The notes beneath the pieces are model-generated. The model had not been told where the DNA came from, ran no database searches, and was given only the letters and a program-made list of their open reading frames with translations. From positions 1 to 36,757 of the forward strand of contig JASEEW010000001.1 in NCBI GenBank assembly GCA_030019485.1: DNA of 36,757 nucleotides. The letters run 5' to 3'. Shown piece by piece: positions 33,124 through 36,757 of this stretch. Positions within the stretch are counted from its first letter, which is position 1. The number at the start of each line of letters is the position of its first letter. The stretch is from Thermoplasmatales archaeon. GTDB taxonomy: Archaea; Thermoplasmatota; JASEFT01; JAUWIS01. A program made the position numbers and the translations under genes.

Positions 33124-33597
33124 AAATAGACAATGTAACGTCTTGTAACAATAAAGATGGCATCAAGCTGTATAATTCCTCAGACAACAATACAATAAGA
33201 AACTGTATCATTTATTACAATTCTGATAATGGCATCTATCTGGATTCTTCCTCAAACAACCAAATATCAAATTGTGGTGTTTACAACAATTCTGATGATA
33301 GTATCTGTCTGGATTCTTCCTCAAACAACCAAATATCAAATTGTGGTGTTTACAACAATTCTGATGATGGTATCGGCCTCTGGGATTCCTCAAACAACAC
33401 CATCACCCGCAACCAGATTTACAACAATTCTCGGTACGGCATCTATCCCTCCTGTTGAGGGTGTAGGTTGGACACCAGTGGAAGGTGAGGAAGAGGTTGA
33501 GGAAGCGGAGAAGGTGGTGGAAGTGTGTGGAGGAGTAATCTATCTGCCTCTAATCGTAGTGGGCATCTGCATGATACTGTTAAAAAGAAAAAAATAG
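33123..33597 (+). pseudogene. Remnant of a NosD-like beta-helix surface protein
   Basis: Reading the frame whose codons start at multiples of three, 33123 to 33455 translates as beta-helix coils: IDNVTSCNNKDGIKLYNSS, then 23-residue repeats of the form SDNGIYLDSSSNNQISNCG, then NNTITRNQIYNNSRYGIY. This is the pattern of periplasmic NosD/right-handed beta-helix proteins. The frame ends at TGA (33456-33458). One base less in the CCC at 33447-33449 would join it to another frame that continues PPVEGVGWTPVEGEEEVEE, then a membrane segment (VIYLPLIVVGICMILL) and KRKK. The 5' part is missing; the insertion sequence ends exactly where the frame begins. So it is truncated and frameshifted. Confidence 0.78.
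33240..33429 (+). repeat. 69-base tandem repeats in the beta-helix remnant
   Basis: Nearly identical 69-base units encode 23-residue beta-helix coils. The stretch GGATTCTTCCTCAAACAACC and the rest of the unit recur at about 33241 and 33310, and a third, diverged unit follows. They are protein-coding repeats, not CRISPR. Confidence 0.75.
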
Positions 33598-33767
33598 ATT
33601 AATAAATAAAAGTAATGTCTTTCATCTTAACATCTTTCCACGAGTTCGCAATTATCAAGCAGGATTAAAAAGGAATAGAGGTACAGTTTAACAATGTAGA
33701 AAGTATGAAATAAAATTTACTGGTCACTCATGCTATTATCATAAGCCAATCCTTTAAACCCAAATTT
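33598..33767. other. Non-coding stretch, nothing recognised
   Basis: Between the beta-helix remnant and the dehydrogenase fragment no gene, RNA or repeat could be recognised on either strand. Stops are frequent in all frames. It is probably decayed sequence. Confidence 0.5.
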
Positions 33768-33875
33768 TCAGGGCAACTTACTATCAAGGTAAACTCTTTC
33801 TCTTTCATCAATATTTTCTACTGCTGAAACAATTATTGTTCTTATTGCACCGCAACCTATGATTCCAATGTTCAT
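33768..33875 (-). pseudogene. N-terminal fragment of an aspartate-dehydrogenase-like protein
   Basis: A 35-codon frame starts MNIGIIGCGAIRTIIV and continues SAVENIDERERVYL before a TGA. The opening is the first strand and glycine loop of a Rossmann dinucleotide-binding domain, closest in my reading to L-aspartate dehydrogenase (NadX), whose loop is normally GCGAIG; the last Gly is Arg here. Nothing after it continues the fold. No ribosome site is seen. It lies 33 bases upstream of the end of the large surface-protein gene, in a stretch of decayed sequence, so it is most likely a gene remnant. Confidence 0.5.
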
Positions 33876-33908
33876 AACAACAAATAGGGATAGGAGGAGA
33901 TAAAGTTT

Positions 33909-36757
33909 TTATTTCATTGCACCTTTTTTCTTTTTCACGATTACCAAGCTAACAGCAATTATTATAATAACTGCTGTAATCCCAACACCGGTATAGAGCA
34001 ACCAGTTAATTCCTTCTTCACCTGCTACTTTTTTCTCAGCCATTGGCGTGAATATTGTGAGATGATCAACCTTTGTCCATACTGTGTTGTTGTTTTCCCA
34101 TACACCACTTTCAGGTATGAGTATCCAGTTGCCCTGAGTCTCATTCCAATAGTACATATGCAGATCTGATGCTTTAACGCCTGCGTTTTTAAGTTGTTCA
34201 GGTGTGTACTGAATGGTTATCAATATATTCTTGGATGCACCTGTAACCTCCACAAACACGCCAATTCCTATCAGGTTGTCTGGTACTGTGCCTGTAGATG
34301 GTTTGATATTTAACGTTGCAGGACCAGTATATCTCACAAAAACAGGGTTTCCATTTATAATTCTGCTCTTTGTTCGAATGATATCCCCACCATTGGAGTC
34401 AGATGTTAATTGTATTGTGAAATCTGGTATGCCATCCTTATCATCATCAACACTCAAACTAACTGCATTCTCTGTAGTAGAACCTATTTTACTCCAATCT
34501 GTAACAGTATATGACTGTAATGAACCACTGCTTATGCTCATATCACTTGCAACAAAGGTCTGTGTAGCATTAACAATATACAGTGAATAGAACTTGTCCT
34601 CATTTGATGTTATATTTAATATTCCAGCATCCATACTTATACTGAAGCTGTCCACGGTTACTGTGGATGTGTTTGATTCAAAGCAGTAGGTTTTCCCAGT
34701 GAACTCACCAGGGCTGAACTCTCCAGGACTGTATTCCCCAGGACCAAACTCACCAGGACCGAACTCACCAGGACCAAACTCACCAGGACTGAAAACAGTG
34801 AACTTGTACTCACCAGAACCAGCACCAGTAACCATGTAATCATACTCCGCACTTCTTGGCAGTATGTATATTTCAACATCACCGCATACAATAACTGTTG
34901 CGTTTGGAACAAAATTCACAACTTCTCCATTCTTAAAACCAATCTTACTCCCATATTTGTCTGTGATTAGGAGGTCTGCTGGGCAGTCAAGTGTTACTAC
35001 AACCATTCCCCTGAAACTGGAGTAATATTCAACAGCACTCAAAACCGTGATGTTTTTATAAACAGTATCAGATGCATCCTCATTATCGGTGACTGTTAAA
35101 CTAACAGTATGAGCACCGGTTGTGTAGTAATGATAAACAAACATATCTGTGCTTGCAGTTCCATCATCAAACTCCCATTCATAGCCTGCTATGTTCCCAT
35201 CAGGATCATAAGAAACAGACTCAAACCTCATGAGGCAGACGCCCCTTATCATCATATCCAGCAGCTCTGTGAGATTGAACATTCTGGTTTGTGTTTCATT
35301 CTTGTTTGCGTTGAACACAAGATGCGTTTGGTTTTTGTTTGAAATGTTTCTGTATTCCACTGTCAGCCAGACAGGGTTTGCTCCTTTTTCCTCAGCAGTG
35401 TAATCCAGGACTATAATATATGTCTGGGATGAATCCATAATTATTGATATTGTTTTGGTGTCCGGGCACCCTGGCTCCCTTGTTATGCTGACATTGCCCA
35501 GAACACCATTATCATTGGATATTGTCATATTCACTGTTTTGTATTTCGTCCCAGAAACCCTGAGCGTAACATTAACGGTATCATTGTCTGCAACCTGTAT
35601 GCCTTCATAGTAAACAAAATCTGCTACGGGTGGAACATTAACGTTGCTGACCCAGAGTGTCCATGAATGATTCACTGATAGTTTTGGTGTGCCGTTATCT
35701 ATGATAATAACTGTGACATTATAAACACCCTCCTCTGTTGATATGAATGTGTAGCTGCTGTTTGTTTCACCAGCAACCACTACATTATTCAAATACCATT
35801 TATAACCAATGCTGTTATCATCTGGGTCATACGCAACCACTGTAAATGTTTGATTCTCTGTCTCGTTAATAAATGAATAAACATTAGGAGAATAAGAACC
35901 TATGACTGGTGCCCTGTTTGTATTGATAATTGTAAGTTTGAATATCTGCTGGACAACATCGGTTCCATCAGTTGCTGTGATGTTAACCCAGTAAGTACCA
36001 GCAGAATCATAGTTTGGTGTGAATGAAATTAATCCTGTTGTTTGGTTAATGTCAAAAAGGGTTGTATTGTCTGAAAACATAATAGTATCATTATCAGGAT
36101 CAGATGCGTTAACCTGGAGTGTAAATAGCTGTCCTTCATAGGCTGTCTGATCACCAATAGGTTTTATGATTGGCGGTCTGTTCACATTAATTACAGTGAG
36201 TGTCCATTTATGATAATCATAATATACGCCGTCAGAAACAGTAACATTAACAACATACGTTCCAGCTGAATCATAGTTGGAGACAAAGGTGTATGCAGTA
36301 CCTGTTTCACCTGTTAACTCTCCATTCACATACCATGCATAGGTTAAATCATCCTCGTTAATATCAGATGCCACAACATTGAATGTTATGGATTCTGTTT
36401 CATTAATAGTAGGATCAAACGCAGGGTAGTAGGTTTCTATCACTGGTGGCTGATTCTCAGTTATGATTGTGAAATTCCAAACAACTGACCAATCACCAAG
36501 ATTCCCTGCATTATCCACTGCTCTGACCCTCCAGTAATATGTTCCATTCAGCAATGCTGAAGATGTTGTGCTGTTCGCTACTGGATTGCTGCTCCACTCC
36601 AAAGATGAGAAATCAGGTTTATCATCAACCTGAATCTCATAAAGGAATATACCAGATAGTTCATCAACAACAGCTGACCAAACAAACGTTGGCGTGGCTG
36701 TAAGCATGGTACTGTTGTTTTCTGGTGAAATCAGGGATGGAGCTGATGATGCTAGTG
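33909..36757 (-). CDS. Large PKD/cadherin-like surface protein, 5' end outside the window
   Basis: About 949 residues are visible; the frame stays open through the window edge (LASSAPSLISPENNSTM before the ATG at 36707), so that ATG is internal. In order: an FN3-like module (TYYWRVRAVDNAGNLGDWS), a PKD-like one (ADINEDDLTYAWYVNGE type), a cadherin/He_PIG-like one (IKPIGDQTAYEGQLFTLQV), a second PKD-like one (VVAYDPDDNSIGYKWYLNN), and a PKD domain (PVADF..., then SYDPDGNIAGYEWEFDDGT) split by about 130 extra residues. A GPGEF repeat follows, then a 250-residue C-terminal part and one membrane helix (LLYTGVGITAVIIIIAVSLV) with KKKKGAMK. It is a cell-surface protein with many N-glycosylation sites. 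Confidence 0.87.
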   Translation of the reverse strand, partial: LASSAPSLISPENNSTMLTATPTFVWSAVVDELSGIFLYEIQVDDKPDFSSLEWSSNPVANSTTSSALLNGTYYWRVRAVDNAGNLGDWSVVWNFTIITENQPPVIETYYPAFDPTINETESITFNVVASDINEDDLTYAWYVNGELTGETGTAYTFVSNYDSAGTYVVNVTVSDGVYYDYHKWTLTVINVNRPPIIKPIGDQTAYEGQLFTLQVNASDPDNDTIMFSDNTTLFDINQTTGLISFTPNYDSAGTYWVNITATDGTDVVQQIFKLTIINTNRAPVIGSYSPNVYSFINETENQTFTVVAYDPDDNSIGYKWYLNNVVVAGETNSSYTFISTEEGVYNVTVIIIDNGTPKLSVNHSWTLWVSNVNVPPVADFVYYEGIQVADNDTVNVTLRVSGTKYKTVNMTISNDNGVLGNVSITREPGCPDTKTISIIMDSSQTYIIVLDYTAEEKGANPVWLTVEYRNISNKNQTHLVFNANKNETQTRMFNLTELLDMMIRGVCLMRFESVSYDPDGNIAGYEWEFDDGTASTDMFVYHYYTTGAHTVSLTVTDNEDASDTVYKNITVLSAVEYYSSFRGMVVVTLDCPADLLITDKYGSKIGFKNGEVVNFVPNATVIVCGDVEIYILPRSAEYDYMVTGAGSGEYKFTVFSPGEFGPGEFGPGEFGPGEYSPGEFSPGEFTGKTYCFESNTSTVTVDSFSISMDAGILNITSNEDKFYSLYIVNATQTFVASDMSISSGSLQSYTVTDWSKIGSTTENAVSLSVDDDKDGIPDFTIQLTSDSNGGDIIRTKSRIINGNPVFVRYTGPATLNIKPSTGTVPDNLIGIGVFVEVTGASKNILITIQYTPEQLKNAGVKASDLHMYYWNETQGNWILIPESGVWENNNTVWTKVDHLTIFTPMAEKKVAGEEGINWLLYTGVGITAVIIIIAVSLVIVKKKKGAMK
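34701..34790 (-). repeat. Six 15-base repeats encoding (G/S)PGE(F/Y)
   Basis: Six 15-base units with core CTCACCAGGACC encode SPGEF-GPGEF-type pentapeptides in the surface protein (units GPGEF x3, GPGEY, SPGEF x2 with a leading SPGEF). Third-position changes keep the peptide, so the protein sequence is under selection. It would form a flexible or elastin-like linker. Confidence 0.8.

Noticed and set aside
33240..33429. Regular repeats that might be a CRISPR array
   Set aside because: The whole 69-base unit is repeated, with no unique spacers, and it translates as beta-helix coils.
33229..33597. A 122-residue open frame over the repeats
   Set aside because: Its first half is an off-frame reading of beta-helix coding repeats; only the end (membrane anchor) belongs to the real protein, joined by a frameshift.

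Overview
The window looks like a chromosomal segment of an AT-rich archaeon, probably euryarchaeal and perhaps Thermoplasmatota (inference). The archaeal signs are a 58-residue Sec61-beta/SecG gene, TATA-like boxes about 25-30 bases upstream of apparently leaderless ATGs, GGTGA/GGAGG ribosome sites inside operons, an archaeal-type MiaB-like enzyme, and large PKD/CARDB-type surface proteins with a C-terminal membrane anchor.

Layout. (1) 1-787: 3' end of an exported CARDB-type protein. (2) 863-11041: surface-glycan locus with three GT4 glycosyltransferases, two methyltransferases plus a truncated duplicate of one, a cupin, a DPM1-GtrA fusion, a PIG-V-like mannosyltransferase, GalU and UDP-glucose dehydrogenase. 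(3) 11077-12774: secG, a 22-residue Lys/Arg peptide gene with a near-perfect Shine-Dalgarno, and a radical-SAM tRNA methylthiotransferase. (4) 12775-15354: biotin block (bioY, DUF1284, birA, cupin) carrying a family of two-hairpin palindromic elements, one of them inside the birA reading frame, and a 160-base multi-arm inverted-repeat structure. (5) 15477-30487: a minus-strand cluster of twelve genes running from aconitase through both ATP-citrate lyase subunits, two isocitrate/isopropylmalate-type dehydrogenases, an HD hydrolase, a fused aconitase-like protein and a LeuC/LeuD pair to pyruvate carboxylase B and A. Three related TTAGGG/CCCTAA repeat clusters sit at its junctions. A regulator with a duplicated winged-helix unit (30653-31687) diverges from it across two 23-base-spaced direct repeats. 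(6) 31769-36757: an IS701/IS4-like element with an in-frame stop, the remnant of a beta-helix gene it abuts, a fragment of a dehydrogenase, and a large PKD-type surface protein running off the window.

How the genes work together. Pyruvate carboxylase makes oxaloacetate. ATP-citrate lyase interconverts oxaloacetate plus acetyl-CoA with citrate. Aconitase and isocitrate dehydrogenase link citrate to 2-oxoglutarate. BioY and BirA supply and attach the biotin that PycB needs. The set fits the citrate arm of a reductive or reversible TCA cycle, but direction cannot be read from sequence. A second hydro-lyase/dehydrogenase set in the same cluster suggests a parallel 2-oxoacid pathway, perhaps leucine- or lysine-type chain elongation. 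The cupin at 15025 and the HD protein have no clear role in it.
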